Shown piece by piece: positions 51,210 through 59,367 of a stretch of 64,000 nt of DNA. Source of the stretch: Vallitalea guaymasensis (GTDB taxonomy: Bacteria > Bacillota > Clostridia > Lachnospirales > Vallitaleaceae). The DNA lies in contig NZ_CP058561.1 of NCBI RefSeq assembly GCF_018141425.1, positions 930,001 to 994,000 of the forward strand, read 5' to 3'. Within the stretch, counting starts at the first letter, position 1. Each line of letters opens with the position of its first letter. The translations under genes were made by a program, and so were the position numbers. The notes under the pieces are model-generated. The model did not search any database and was not told the DNA's origin. It was given only the letters and a program-made list of their open reading frames with translations.

Positions 51210-52505
51210 CTATAAACTATAGAACTTACTAAATAGTTTATCCATATCCAATAAATCCTTTACACCAACTAATTCATTGACTGAATGCATTGCAAGCATA
51301 GGTACTCCTACGTCCACTGTTTTTATAGGTACATAAGATGTAGTAATAGGTCCTAATGTTTTTCCTCCTGGTATAGTTGAATTATTAACGTATTTTTGGT
51401 AAGGAATATTTATATTGTCACATAACTGCTGTATTACGCCAGTTGATTCACAATCAGTAGCATAACTTTGTTTTGCACTTAGTTTTATGACGATACCTTC
51501 ATTAATCAATGGTTTGTTAGTTGGGTCATTTTTCTCTACAGCATTAGGATGTAATGCATGGGCAGCATCTGCTGATATCATGAATGATTCATCTAACATT
51601 CTATAGTGTTTTGTTTTCGTTCTACTTAGTCCCAAGGATATCCTGTCTAATATGTTAGCAAACATAACTGAATCTGCACCTTGCTTAGTTCTGCTTCCTA
51701 TTTCTTCATTATCGAAACAAGCAGCTATATTAATACCGCTTTCATTTTCTGTACTTGCAATTGCTGAAAGACTAGAGTATACCATAGCTAGATTATCCAA
51801 TCTAGAAGATTGAGCAAATTCATCATTAATACCAATAATATTCCCCTCGCCTATTAAGTAAAGGAATAGTTCAAAATCCAATATATCATCTACTTCCACA
51901 TCAAGTTCTTTTGCGATATGTGATACTAGGTAATTATCTTTTTCCAGTACATCATTAATCTGTCCAATTAGCGGTAAAGTATCTTTTTGAGGATTGAACT
52001 TGACACCTTCATTGACATCTCTATTCATATGAATCGCTAAACTTGGTATTGTCAGTACAGATTTCTTGAAATCCATATATTTTATTGTTGGTTTCATGAG
52101 ATTATCTGATTTCAATGCTACCTTACCTGCTAATGATAAAGGTCTGTCCAACCATGTATAATATATAGGTCCTCCATAGACTTCTGTATTAAGTGTAATA
52201 TAATTTTCTGTTTTGATTTCAGAGATAGGTTTTATCTTGAAACTTGGACTATCAGTATGGGATAATATTATTTTGTATCCCATATCATCAACTAATTCTC
52301 CTACTGTAAAAGCTATTATTGTTGATGAGTAAGGGATAATATAATATTTTCCACCTCTTTGCATCTGCCACTCATCTTTCATTTTTAGTTCTGTGAATCC
52401 TGCTCTATCTAGTAATTTCTTCCCCTCTATAACTCCATGATATGGGGAAGGACTGTTTTTAATAAATGTCATTAAATCTTTTGCATAACTCATACTTGTT
52501 CTCAT
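51210..52505 (-). CDS. M18-family aminopeptidase
   Basis: A 431-residue dizinc aminopeptidase of the aspartyl aminopeptidase family. Metal-site stretches: ILSHTDSPSFKIKP (His and Asp), CFDNEEIGSRTKQGADS (Glu pair) and SADAAHALHPN. The C-terminal PGGKTLGPITTSYVPIKTVD and MLAMHSVNELVG stretches are diagnostic. It releases N-terminal, often acidic, residues from peptides in the cytosol. Complete. Confidence 0.93.
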   Translation of the reverse strand: MRTSMSYAKDLMTFIKNSPSPYHGVIEGKKLLDRAGFTELKMKDEWQMQRGGKYYIIPYSSTIIAFTVGELVDDMGYKIILSHTDSPSFKIKPISEIKTENYITLNTEVYGGPIYYTWLDRPLSLAGKVALKSDNLMKPTIKYMDFKKSVLTIPSLAIHMNRDVNEGVKFNPQKDTLPLIGQINDVLEKDNYLVSHIAKELDVEVDDILDFELFLYLIGEGNIIGINDEFAQSSRLDNLAMVYSSLSAIASTENESGINIAACFDNEEIGSRTKQGADSVMFANILDRISLGLSRTKTKHYRMLDESFMISADAAHALHPNAVEKNDPTNKPLINEGIVIKLSAKQSYATDCESTGVIQQLCDNINIPYQKYVNNSTIPGGKTLGPITTSYVPIKTVDVGVPMLAMHSVNELVGVKDLLDMDKLFSKFYSL

Positions 52506-52548
52506 TATTCTTTTTCCTTTCTTTTTATGATTAATTCAACTTAAATAC

Positions 52549-53133
52549 TTATATATAAAATCTCCATAAGTAATCAGCTGCTTCTTCTGCATAATCAATA
52601 TTGATTCGTTTTGATTTTTTTATATCTAGGATTTTTTCTTTGTTATCACATATATATAAATTGTCAGAAAGCAAATCCATCCCATTATGAGTACGATCAA
52701 GTGCCAAGGCTTTGCACAGCTTACCAGGTCCATTAGAAAAGTTTTTCTTTTGATAACTGTTAAGCTCTTCATATGCTTTATTATATCTATTGTAAGACAT
52801 TTTAGTAATGTTTTTAACTGGTTCTACTCCTCTAATCAATACAGCACATGGATTATCAATATTTTCTGTAACTACATTAAGGCAATAATACATCCCATAT
52901 ATGATATAAATATACGCATGTCCAGCTTCACCCCACATCACTTCGGTTCTAGGCGTTCTTCTCCCTCCATAAGTGTGACAAGCTTTATCGTCAATTCCTT
53001 TGTATGCTTCAACCTCAGTTATTTTTACTACAACCTCTTCATTGCTATCATTATATACTAGATGTTTACCTAATAATTCTTTTGCAACTATCAAAGTATC
53101 TCTTTCATAGAAATCTCTACTTAACTTATTCAT
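52549..53133 (-). CDS. 3-methyladenine DNA glycosylase (AAG/MPG family)
   Basis: A 194-residue DNA glycosylase that removes alkylated purines: LIVAKELLGKHLVYNDSNEE, EVEAYKGIDDKACHTYGGRR with the catalytic Glu, AYIYIIYGMYYCLNVVTE, AVLIRGVEPV and NGPGKLCKALALDRTHNGMD. Complete for the family. It follows the M18 gene's reading direction but lies upstream of it by 43 bases, so they may be co-transcribed. Confidence 0.93.
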   Translation of the reverse strand: MNKLSRDFYERDTLIVAKELLGKHLVYNDSNEEVVVKITEVEAYKGIDDKACHTYGGRRTPRTEVMWGEAGHAYIYIIYGMYYCLNVVTENIDNPCAVLIRGVEPVKNITKMSYNRYNKAYEELNSYQKKNFSNGPGKLCKALALDRTHNGMDLLSDNLYICDNKEKILDIKKSKRINIDYAEEAADYLWRFYI

Positions 53134-53304
53134 ATGTGAACAACTCTACTTTCTATACATGTTTTTAAAAATATGCTGTGTTTTGATTGGTATACTACTT
53201 ACTTAATAATATTACAATAAAAGTATTGAAAGTTCTACCTCTATTTTGTATGATATACTTTAAGAGTATAATATAGATAGGTAATTTGGAAGGAATGGTG
53301 CTAA

Positions 53305-53793
53305 ATGGTATCTTTTAACGTAATTGATATAAAACTTTTTATGAATAATCTATTAAGAGAAAATATGTTTGATGAATTTGAAGTATCAAGTGTAGAACTT
53401 AATACTTTTACTAAGTTTAATATATCCTGTGATTTAAATAAAAAATACCTATCGTCAGATGAAATAGAGATACTTGGAGATAGAAAACTGGTCAAATGGT
53501 CAGAGATAAAGGATATTGCTTTTTATATGATAAAAGGAAATAAGACCCCTTCATATCTGAAGATTGTCTTTGCCCTACCCCATGATAAAATAGAAAGCAT
53601 GGTTAAGAAACATGAATTAAGTATTAAAGCTGATAATGTAAATGGATTATTCATCAATATCTTATTTGAAGATAACGTTCTAAAGTGTACTACTGGAAGC
53701 TCCATGAACATATTCACCTTAGATAAAACCTTAGAAAATTATTGGGATAACTCTGTAAAAACATTTTTCAAAAAACATGGTATAGCTGTTTAA
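53305..53793 (+). CDS. DUF5721-like conserved protein
   Basis: A 162-residue soluble protein typical of Lachnospirales: VSFNVIDIKLFMNNLLRENM, WSEIKDIAFYMIKGNKTPSY, LKIVFALPHD, and a C-terminal HSW-like ENYWDNSVKTFFKKHGI. I believe this is the DUF5721 family; function unknown. ATG after AAGGAATGG. It stands alone just before the htpG promoter. Confidence 0.7.
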   Translation: MVSFNVIDIKLFMNNLLRENMFDEFEVSSVELNTFTKFNISCDLNKKYLSSDEIEILGDRKLVKWSEIKDIAFYMIKGNKTPSYLKIVFALPHDKIESMVKKHELSIKADNVNGLFINILFEDNVLKCTTGSSMNIFTLDKTLENYWDNSVKTFFKKHGIAV

Positions 53794-53834
53794 AGGCTAA
53801 AATACACAGTTTACAACATTAAAGCTTCTTTTTG

Positions 53835-53861
53835 TTAGCACTCTTCTTAGACGAGTGCTAA
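53835..53861 (+). promoter_or_regulatory. CIRCE element (HrcA operator) before htpG
   Basis: TTAGCACTC, nine bases, GAGTGCTAA: a perfect match to the CIRCE consensus. It lies just upstream of the htpG -35 box (53869) and indicates HrcA control of heat induction. Confidence 0.93.
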
Positions 53862-53868
53862 TTTTGTC

Positions 53869-53897
53869 TTGACATCTATTGAAAATACATTTATTAT
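53869..53897 (+). promoter_or_regulatory. Sigma-A promoter of htpG
   Basis: TTGACA at 53869-53874, 17 bases, TATTAT at 53892-53897; the CIRCE operator lies seven bases upstream. Confidence 0.75.
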
Positions 53898-53949
53898 ATT
53901 TTATATAAGTTTTAATAACACATATGAAAAACGTTAGGAGGAGTTAAGA

Positions 53950-55842
53950 ATGAGTACTGAAAAAGGGAATTTATCCATCCATAGTGAAAATATTTTTCCA
54001 ATAATTAAGAAATGGTTATATTCTGACCATGATATATTTGTAAGAGAGCTTATTTCCAATGGGTGTGATGCTATAACTAAATTAAAGAAATTGGATGCAA
54101 TGGGAGAGACTTCTCTACCAGAAGATAATGAGTTCAAGATTGAAGTTATCGTTGATGACAAAGAGAAAACTTTAACTTTTATAGATAATGGTATCGGTAT
54201 GACTGATGAAGAGGTTAAACAATATATTAACCAGATTGCTTTCTCTGGTGCTGAAGATTTTCTTAATAAATATAAGGATAAGGCTAATGAAGATCAGATT
54301 ATAGGTCATTTTGGACTTGGTTTCTATTCTGCATTCATGGTAGCAGAAAAAGTTACAATAGATACTCTTTCTTATAAAGAAGGAGCAAAAGCTGTACGCT
54401 GGGTAAGTGACGGTGGTAATGAATACGAAATGAGCGATAGTGATAGAACTGAAAGAGGAACCAAAATTACATTAAGCATTGGTGAAGATGGAAAAGACTT
54501 CTTGAATGAATGGACAGTCAAAAGCACTATCCAAAAATATTGTTCTCTAATGCCTATAGAAATCTATCTTATCAATCCTAATAAGGAAGAACCTAAAGTA
54601 GAGAATGAAGAGGAAAATGGTGAAGTTAAAGAACCAGAAGCACCAAAACCATTAAATGATACTACACCTCTATACTTGAAGAAACCTAATGAGTGTACTG
54701 ATGAAGAGTATAAAGAATTCTATAGAAAGATTTTTATGGACTTCAAAGAACCTTTATTCTGGATTCACCTTAATATGGACTATCCATTCAACTTAAAAGG
54801 AATCCTCTATTTCCCTAAACTTGGAAATCAATTTGATACAATGGAAGGACAAATCAAATTATATAATAACCAAGTTTTTGTTGCTGATAATATCAAAGAG
54901 GTTATTCCTGAATTCTTATTATTGTTAAAAGGTGTTTTAGATTGTCCTGACCTTCCACTTAATGTATCAAGAAGTTTCTTACAAAATGATGGATTCGTTA
55001 AGAAAATTTCTAACTACATCACCAAAAAAGTTGCTGACAAACTTAATTCATTATATAAGAAAGAAAAAGAATCCTATGAAAAATTCTGGGATGATATTCA
55101 TCCATTCATTAAATTCGGATGCTTAAAAGACGATAAGTTCTTTGATAAAACAAAGGGAATCATCTTATATAAAACAACAACTGGCGATTATGTAACTCTT
55201 GAAGAGTATTTAGATAGAAATAAAGAAAAACATGAAAATAAAGTTTATTATGTAACAGATGAAACTCTTCAATCTCAATACATCAAGATGTTCAAAGATA
55301 ATGGTATGGAAGCTGTCATAATGAATACAACTATTGACCAACCTTATATTTCACATATTGAGATGAAGGAAAGTGAAAACAATATAAAATTCGCTAGAAT
55401 AGATGCTGACCTTACTGATAGTCTAAAAGATGAAGACAGTACAAGTGAAGAAGACAACAAAAAACTTAGTGAAGAAGTTCAAACTGTATTCAGAAAAGCT
55501 CTTGCTAATGAAAATCTTACTGTAACTATGGAGAATCTAAAATCAGAAGATATATCAGCTATGATAATATTACCTGAAGAATCTCGTAGAATGCAGGATA
55601 TGAGCAAAATGTACGGTATGTTTGGAATGGACAGCGCAGCTATGCCAAGTAATGAAAGTCTTCTACTTAACAAGAAAAACAAGTTAGTTAAATATATCAT
55701 TGATAATAAGGATAACGAGAATACTGATATATTCTGTAATCAAATTTATGATTTAGCTATGATAAGTCATAAGCAGTTATCCCCTGAAGCAATGACTAAA
55801 TTCATTGAAAGAAGTAATAAGATACTTCAAAAATTAATCTAA
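53950..55842 (+). CDS. htpG: Hsp90-family chaperone HtpG
   Basis: A 630-residue Hsp90. The N-terminal GHKL ATPase has RELISNGCDAITKLKKL (Asn of motif I), TFIDNGIGMTDEEVKQYI and GHFGLGFYSAFMVAEK. The middle domain has SRSFLQNDGFVKKISNYITK and the C-terminal dimerisation region spans about 500-630. An acidic Glu/Pro/Asn-rich linker at about 212-235 is longer than in E. coli HtpG. Complete; ATG after GGAGGAG. A perfect CIRCE element predicts HrcA control. Confidence 0.95.
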   Translation: MSTEKGNLSIHSENIFPIIKKWLYSDHDIFVRELISNGCDAITKLKKLDAMGETSLPEDNEFKIEVIVDDKEKTLTFIDNGIGMTDEEVKQYINQIAFSGAEDFLNKYKDKANEDQIIGHFGLGFYSAFMVAEKVTIDTLSYKEGAKAVRWVSDGGNEYEMSDSDRTERGTKITLSIGEDGKDFLNEWTVKSTIQKYCSLMPIEIYLINPNKEEPKVENEEENGEVKEPEAPKPLNDTTPLYLKKPNECTDEEYKEFYRKIFMDFKEPLFWIHLNMDYPFNLKGILYFPKLGNQFDTMEGQIKLYNNQVFVADNIKEVIPEFLLLLKGVLDCPDLPLNVSRSFLQNDGFVKKISNYITKKVADKLNSLYKKEKESYEKFWDDIHPFIKFGCLKDDKFFDKTKGIILYKTTTGDYVTLEEYLDRNKEKHENKVYYVTDETLQSQYIKMFKDNGMEAVIMNTTIDQPYISHIEMKESENNIKFARIDADLTDSLKDEDSTSEEDNKKLSEEVQTVFRKALANENLTVTMENLKSEDISAMIILPEESRRMQDMSKMYGMFGMDSAAMPSNESLLLNKKNKLVKYIIDNKDNENTDIFCNQIYDLAMISHKQLSPEAMTKFIERSNKILQKLI

Positions 55843-55856
55843 TCTTTAATAGACAG

Positions 55857-55897
55857 CTCAAATTTCCCACCTTTAATTATTAAGTGGGAAATTTTGA
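55857..55897 (+). terminator. Terminator of htpG
   Basis: CTCAAATTTCCCAC and GTGGGAAATTTTGAG pair almost perfectly around a 13-base loop, 15 bases after the stop codon. Confidence 0.75.
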
Positions 55898-55908
55898 GTA
55901 GATAATAT

Positions 55909-55937
55909 TTGACAAATATCTACATTAGTGATATTAT
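55909..55937 (+). promoter_or_regulatory. Promoter of the lysine riboswitch
   Basis: TTGACA at 55909-55914, 17 bases, TATTAT at 55932-55937 (TATAAT also at 55935). The riboswitch begins about 24 bases later. Confidence 0.75.
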
Positions 55938-55960
55938 AATACAAAATTTAATAGTTTAGT

Positions 55961-56132
55961 ATGGTAGAGGAGCATTTTACATTAGTAAGTAATTTGATTT
56001 GTTCAGGCAAAAGTGATAATTATTGAAAGGGTAAGGTGCCGAAGAAGAAAATACCTGTTTTATTTTCTGTCTGGGTATATAGTCAATAGCTATATAACTG
56101 TCATATATATTATTATATATGGGGTGCTACTT
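55961..56132 (+). ncRNA. Lysine riboswitch (L-box)
   Basis: The conserved blocks of the L-box appear in order: GGTAGAGGAGC, an AGTAAGTAA stretch, GAAAGGGTAAGGTGCCGAAG, CTGGGTAT, ACTGTCAT and the closing GGGGTGCTAC that pairs with the first block. About 170 bases, the usual size. It is followed by a terminator hairpin, so lysine binding should favour termination and lower lysine-pathway expression. The next gene is dapA, 430 bases on. Confidence 0.9.
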
Positions 56133-56155
56133 GTGACATTTTATTTGATTATTTC

Positions 56156-56186
56156 ACAGTCGGCACATAACGCCGACTGTTTTTTA
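56156..56186 (+). terminator. Riboswitch-controlled terminator
   Basis: ACAGTCGGC and GCCGACTGT form a 9-bp stem with T7. It lies 24 bases after the aptamer and would be the off-state of the lysine riboswitch. Confidence 0.85.
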
Positions 56187-56559
56187 TTTAAATCTTATCC
56201 TCCACTAATTACTGAAATATTAAACAAAAATTTCAATTATTTTAGTTAATAGCAATATAATATATTAAGTAAGTAATAGAAATAGGAGGTCTGATAATCA
56301 TAAAAATAAATTTCCACATGAAATCGTAAATATTTGCTTACCTTATATTGATGTTTTGGTGAAAAACAGATATACTAAAGTAGAATAAAAAGCTATTTTG
56401 AGCATTTCATATGCTTTAGAAATAGGACTTTTCTATAAGATAAACATGAGTGACTATGTCACGTAAAAGATTTCAAGGAAAATAGTAAGTAATAATAAAA
56501 TGTAAAGTTTATAGATGTAGGTAAATAATTTTGTATATAAAATCTTAGGAGGTTGTTAT
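56187..56559 (+). other. Leader between riboswitch terminator and dapA; no clear gene
   Basis: About 370 bases. AGGAGG at 56283 is followed by no ATG, GTG or TTG at proper spacing; a short open stretch (HEIVNICLPYIDVLVKNRY) looks like the end of a lost or decayed gene. GTGAC/GTCAC makes a small hairpin near 56450. The dapA ribosome site (AGGAGG) is at its end. Confidence 0.4.
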
Positions 56560-57444
56560 ATGTCTATTTTTACAGGATCTGGTGTAGCGATAGTAACACC
56601 ATTTAACGATGATATGAGTGTTAACTTTGAAGGGTTAGAAAAATTAATTGATTTTCAAATAGAAAATAAAACTGATTGTATTGTTATCTGTGGTACAACT
56701 GGTGAATCATCAACACTTAATGATGAGGAACATCTTGAATGTATAAAAGTGGCAATAGACAGGACTAATAAAAGAGTACCTGTCATAGCTGGAACTGGAA
56801 GCAATGACACTAAGCATGGTATTGAATTATCTAAGAGAGCTGAAAAGCTTGGTGCTGACGGTCTATTGCAAGTGACTCCTTATTATAATAAAACTACTCA
56901 AAAAGGATTGATTAGACACTTTTCTTCTATTGCCAACAGCGTTGATATCCCTGTTGTATTATATAATGTACCATCAAGAACAGGTCTTAACATTGATGTT
57001 GATACTGCAGTAGAATTATCAAAAGTAGATAATATCGTTGCTATAAAGGAAGCTAGTGGAAACATAGGTCATATTACTGAATTAGTTGCTAGATGCGAAG
57101 GTAATCTTGATCTATATTCTGGTAATGATGATCAGATAGTACCTCTACTCTCTCTAGGTGGTAAAGGTGTTATCTCCGTAGTAGCAAACATTCTACCAAA
57201 AGAAACTCATGACATAGTAGCCAAGTTTTTAACTGGGGATGTAAAAGGAAGTCTTGATCTACAACTTAAATTACATGAATTGATTAAATCACTTTTCTGT
57301 GAAGTCAATCCGATACCAGTAAAAGCTGCTATGAATTATTTAGGTCTTCCATCTGGCCCATGTCGCTTACCATTAACAGATATGGAACCAGCTAATAGAT
57401 TACGAGTTGAGAATGCAATTAAAAAATTAGGAATAACTATCTAA
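56560..57444 (+). CDS. dapA: 4-hydroxy-tetrahydrodipicolinate synthase
   Basis: A 294-residue class I aldolase that condenses pyruvate with aspartate semialdehyde in lysine/diaminopimelate synthesis. Motifs: IVICGTTGESSTLNDEEHLE (with the GTTGE box), YYNKTTQKGLIRHF, VPSRTGLNIDVDTAVELS (catalytic Tyr just before) and IVAIKEASGN with the Schiff-base Lys. Complete. The upstream lysine riboswitch fits feedback control. Confidence 0.95.
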   Translation: MSIFTGSGVAIVTPFNDDMSVNFEGLEKLIDFQIENKTDCIVICGTTGESSTLNDEEHLECIKVAIDRTNKRVPVIAGTGSNDTKHGIELSKRAEKLGADGLLQVTPYYNKTTQKGLIRHFSSIANSVDIPVVLYNVPSRTGLNIDVDTAVELSKVDNIVAIKEASGNIGHITELVARCEGNLDLYSGNDDQIVPLLSLGGKGVISVVANILPKETHDIVAKFLTGDVKGSLDLQLKLHELIKSLFCEVNPIPVKAAMNYLGLPSGPCRLPLTDMEPANRLRVENAIKKLGITI

Positions 57445-57452
57445 ATCATTAA

Positions 57453-57489
57453 AACCACTGAATACATTTTGATTCAGTATTCAGTGGTT
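57453..57489 (+). terminator. Terminator between dapA and dapB
   Basis: AACCACTGAATAC and GTATTCAGTGGTT are exact 13-bp complements, nine bases after the dapA stop codon; TTATTTAT follows. It should reduce or separate dapB expression. Confidence 0.75.
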
Positions 57490-57555
57490 ATTTATATACT
57501 ATGGAAAAAACTACTTTTTTTCGTGGAAAGCTTTTAAAATGAAAGGAGTTTTACA

Positions 57556-58317
57556 ATGACTAGAATTATAATGCATGGTTGTAATGGGAAAATGGGACAG
57601 GTAATTTCTAAAATAGTAGAAGAAGATAATGATGCCTCTATAGTAGCAGGTATTGATATATCTGATCATATTGATAACCCCTACCCTGTTTTTACTGATA
57701 TTAACACTCTAGATGTTGAAGGAGATGTTATAATCGACTTCTCCACAGCCAAAGCTGTACCTTCATTAATCGACTATGCAAAGTCTAGAAAAATACCTGT
57801 TGTTTTATGTACAACTGGTCTGAATGATGAACAAATCAATTTAGTTAATGAAGCTAGTAAAGAGATTGCTATCCTTTTATCAGCTAATATGTCACTTGGA
57901 GTTAATTTGATACTTAACTTAGTAAAGAAAGCTGCTCAAACCCTTACCTCAGCAAATTTTGATATTGAGATCATCGAGAAACATCACAATCAAAAGATTG
58001 ATGCTCCTAGTGGTACAGCATTAGCTATTGCTGATTCAATCAATGCTTCTCTCAATAATGAATATTCCTATACTTATGATAGATCTAAGGAAAGAGTTAA
58101 ACGTGATTCAAAAGAAATAGGTATACATGCTGTTAGAGGTGGTACAATCGTTGGTGAGCATTCAATTATTTTTGCTGGAAAAGATGAAATAGTAGAACTT
58201 AATCACAGTGCCTTATCAAAAGACATTTTTGCTGTTGGAGCTGTGAATGCTGCTAAGTTCTTAAGCCAAAAATCTGAAGGTATGTATGATATGCAGAATG
58301 TAATTGAAGGTAATTAA
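57556..58317 (+). CDS. dapB: 4-hydroxy-tetrahydrodipicolinate reductase
   Basis: A 253-residue NAD(P)H-dependent reductase, next step after DapA. Rossmann start IIMHGCNGKMGQVISKIV, VIIDFSTAKAVPSLIDYA, then EIIEKHHNQKIDAPSGTALA with the catalytic His/Lys region and GIHAVRGGTIVGEHSIIFAG. Complete. It follows dapA by 111 bases with a hairpin between. Confidence 0.95.
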   Translation: MTRIIMHGCNGKMGQVISKIVEEDNDASIVAGIDISDHIDNPYPVFTDINTLDVEGDVIIDFSTAKAVPSLIDYAKSRKIPVVLCTTGLNDEQINLVNEASKEIAILLSANMSLGVNLILNLVKKAAQTLTSANFDIEIIEKHHNQKIDAPSGTALAIADSINASLNNEYSYTYDRSKERVKRDSKEIGIHAVRGGTIVGEHSIIFAGKDEIVELNHSALSKDIFAVGAVNAAKFLSQKSEGMYDMQNVIEGN

Positions 58318-58333
58318 AAAAAGTAATATTACG

Positions 58334-58368
58334 TCAGCAGATTAAACGTCCATGTTTAAAACTGCTGA
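58334..58368. terminator. Bidirectional terminator between dapB and the DtxR-type gene
   Basis: TCAGCAG pairs with CTGCTGA and TTAAAC with GTTTAA around GTCCAT. The inner word TAAACGTCCATGTTTA also occurs inside giant palindrome 2 at 37710. Confidence 0.7.
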
Positions 58369-58838
58369 TTATTATTTTTAAGGTATTCATAATATTTTTG
58401 TAGGATACCAGGGTTAGAATCCAGGAACTTGATGAACTGTTCAATATTTTTAAGAACCATTGGTCTAACATAATGTTCCATTAATTCTGTATCCTTCAAT
58501 ATGCTATCTTCAACTCCAATAATATTAAGAAATTTTTCTATGACCATATGTCTGTGATATAGAAATTCTCCTATCTTCTCCCCTTTTTCAGTGAGATTTA
58601 TTAATCCGTATTTTTCATAATTAACTAATCCTATTGAATTAAGTTTCTGAACAATTTTGGTTGATGACGAAGGTCTTACATTGAGATTACTAGCAAGTTG
58701 ATTCATTCTTACATAATTTTCTTCTTTACATATTCTATATATCATTTCCAGATAATCTTCCATGCTGGGGGTTAGATAATTATTTTCTCTATTGAGTATC
58801 TCATAACCTCTAAATGTATAGAACTCTGATAAATTGAT
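58356..58838 (-). CDS. DtxR/MntR-family metal-dependent repressor
   Basis: A winged-helix regulator of iron or manganese genes: YVRMNQLASNLNVRPSSSTK (helix-turn-helix), LINLTEKGEKIGEFLYHRHM and a dimerisation/metal domain (ELMEHYVRPMVLKNIEQFIK). The first ATG is at 58763, but the frame is open upstream and encodes SEFYTFRGYEILNRE, then LTPSMEDYLEMIY, which fits family members. The only well-placed start is an ATC at 58836-58838, eight bases after GGGAGG, so I extend the gene there (160 residues). It is divergent from feoAB and likely controls them. Confidence 0.8.
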   Translation of the reverse strand: MNLSEFYTFRGYEILNRENNYLTPSMEDYLEMIYRICKEENYVRMNQLASNLNVRPSSSTKIVQKLNSIGLVNYEKYGLINLTEKGEKIGEFLYHRHMVIEKFLNIIGVEDSILKDTELMEHYVRPMVLKNIEQFIKFLDSNPGILQKYYEYLKNNNQQF

Positions 58839-59039
58839 GGTTATCGCCTCCCTAAGTCTAATTTATTATTTTTTTACTAGATTTATTCCTCTTCAATATA
58901 TACATTCCAATCTCCAATATTATTTTTTAGTGATTAATTTAAGTTATAGTTATTATTGCAAAAAATTTTTTTGTACTTGCACCAAACAGGTTTTATTAAA
59001 ATATATTATTCTAAATGAGTTAAAAAAGTTTCTTACGGC

Positions 59040-59054
59040 TAACTTTATAAGTTA
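59040..59054 (+). promoter_or_regulatory. Palindrome upstream of feoA, candidate metal-repressor operator
   Basis: TAACTT, TAT, AAGTTA makes a perfect 6+6 inverted repeat about 70 bases before feoA, in the spacer shared with the divergent DtxR-type gene. The assignment to that repressor is inference. Confidence 0.35.
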
Positions 59055-59121
59055 TGTTCAAATTAATAAATATATCCCTATAAAAATTATGATTGAGGTG
59101 ATTTGTATAAATAGTAACATA

Positions 59122-59367
59122 ATGTCACTTGATAAACTTATGATAGGAAAAAATTGTAAGTTATTAAGATTACAAGCTGATGGGATCACTAGAAGAAGAT
59201 TACTTGATTTAGGATTAGTAAAAGATACTTTTATAAAAGCTTTGTATAAAAGCCCTTGTGGAGACCCTGTAGCATATGAAATTAGAGGGTCAGTTATAGC
59301 ATTACGCTTAGAAGAAGCATCTAAGATAATAGTAGAATATATTCCTAAGAAGGAGGAGTCTATTTAA
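59122..59367 (+). CDS. feoA: Ferrous iron transport protein FeoA
   Basis: An 81-residue SH3-like FeoA: MSLDKLMIGKNCKLLRLQAD, RRRLLDLGLVKDTFIKALYK, DPVAYEIRGSVIALRLEEA. The ATG at 59122 matches the family start but has no close ribosome site; GAGGTG lies 20 bases upstream, six bases before an in-frame ATA (59107), so a five-residue longer form is possible. Its stop overlaps the feoB ATG. Confidence 0.88.
   Translation: MSLDKLMIGKNCKLLRLQADGITRRRLLDLGLVKDTFIKALYKSPCGDPVAYEIRGSVIALRLEEASKIIVEYIPKKEESI

Noticed and set aside
52687-53061. Plus-strand frame of 124 codons
   Set aside because: It is antisense to the complete alkyladenine glycosylase gene and has no ribosome site.
56013-56249. Open frame of 78 codons
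   Set aside because: It overlaps the lysine riboswitch aptamer and its terminator, so the base pattern reflects RNA structure and not coding.
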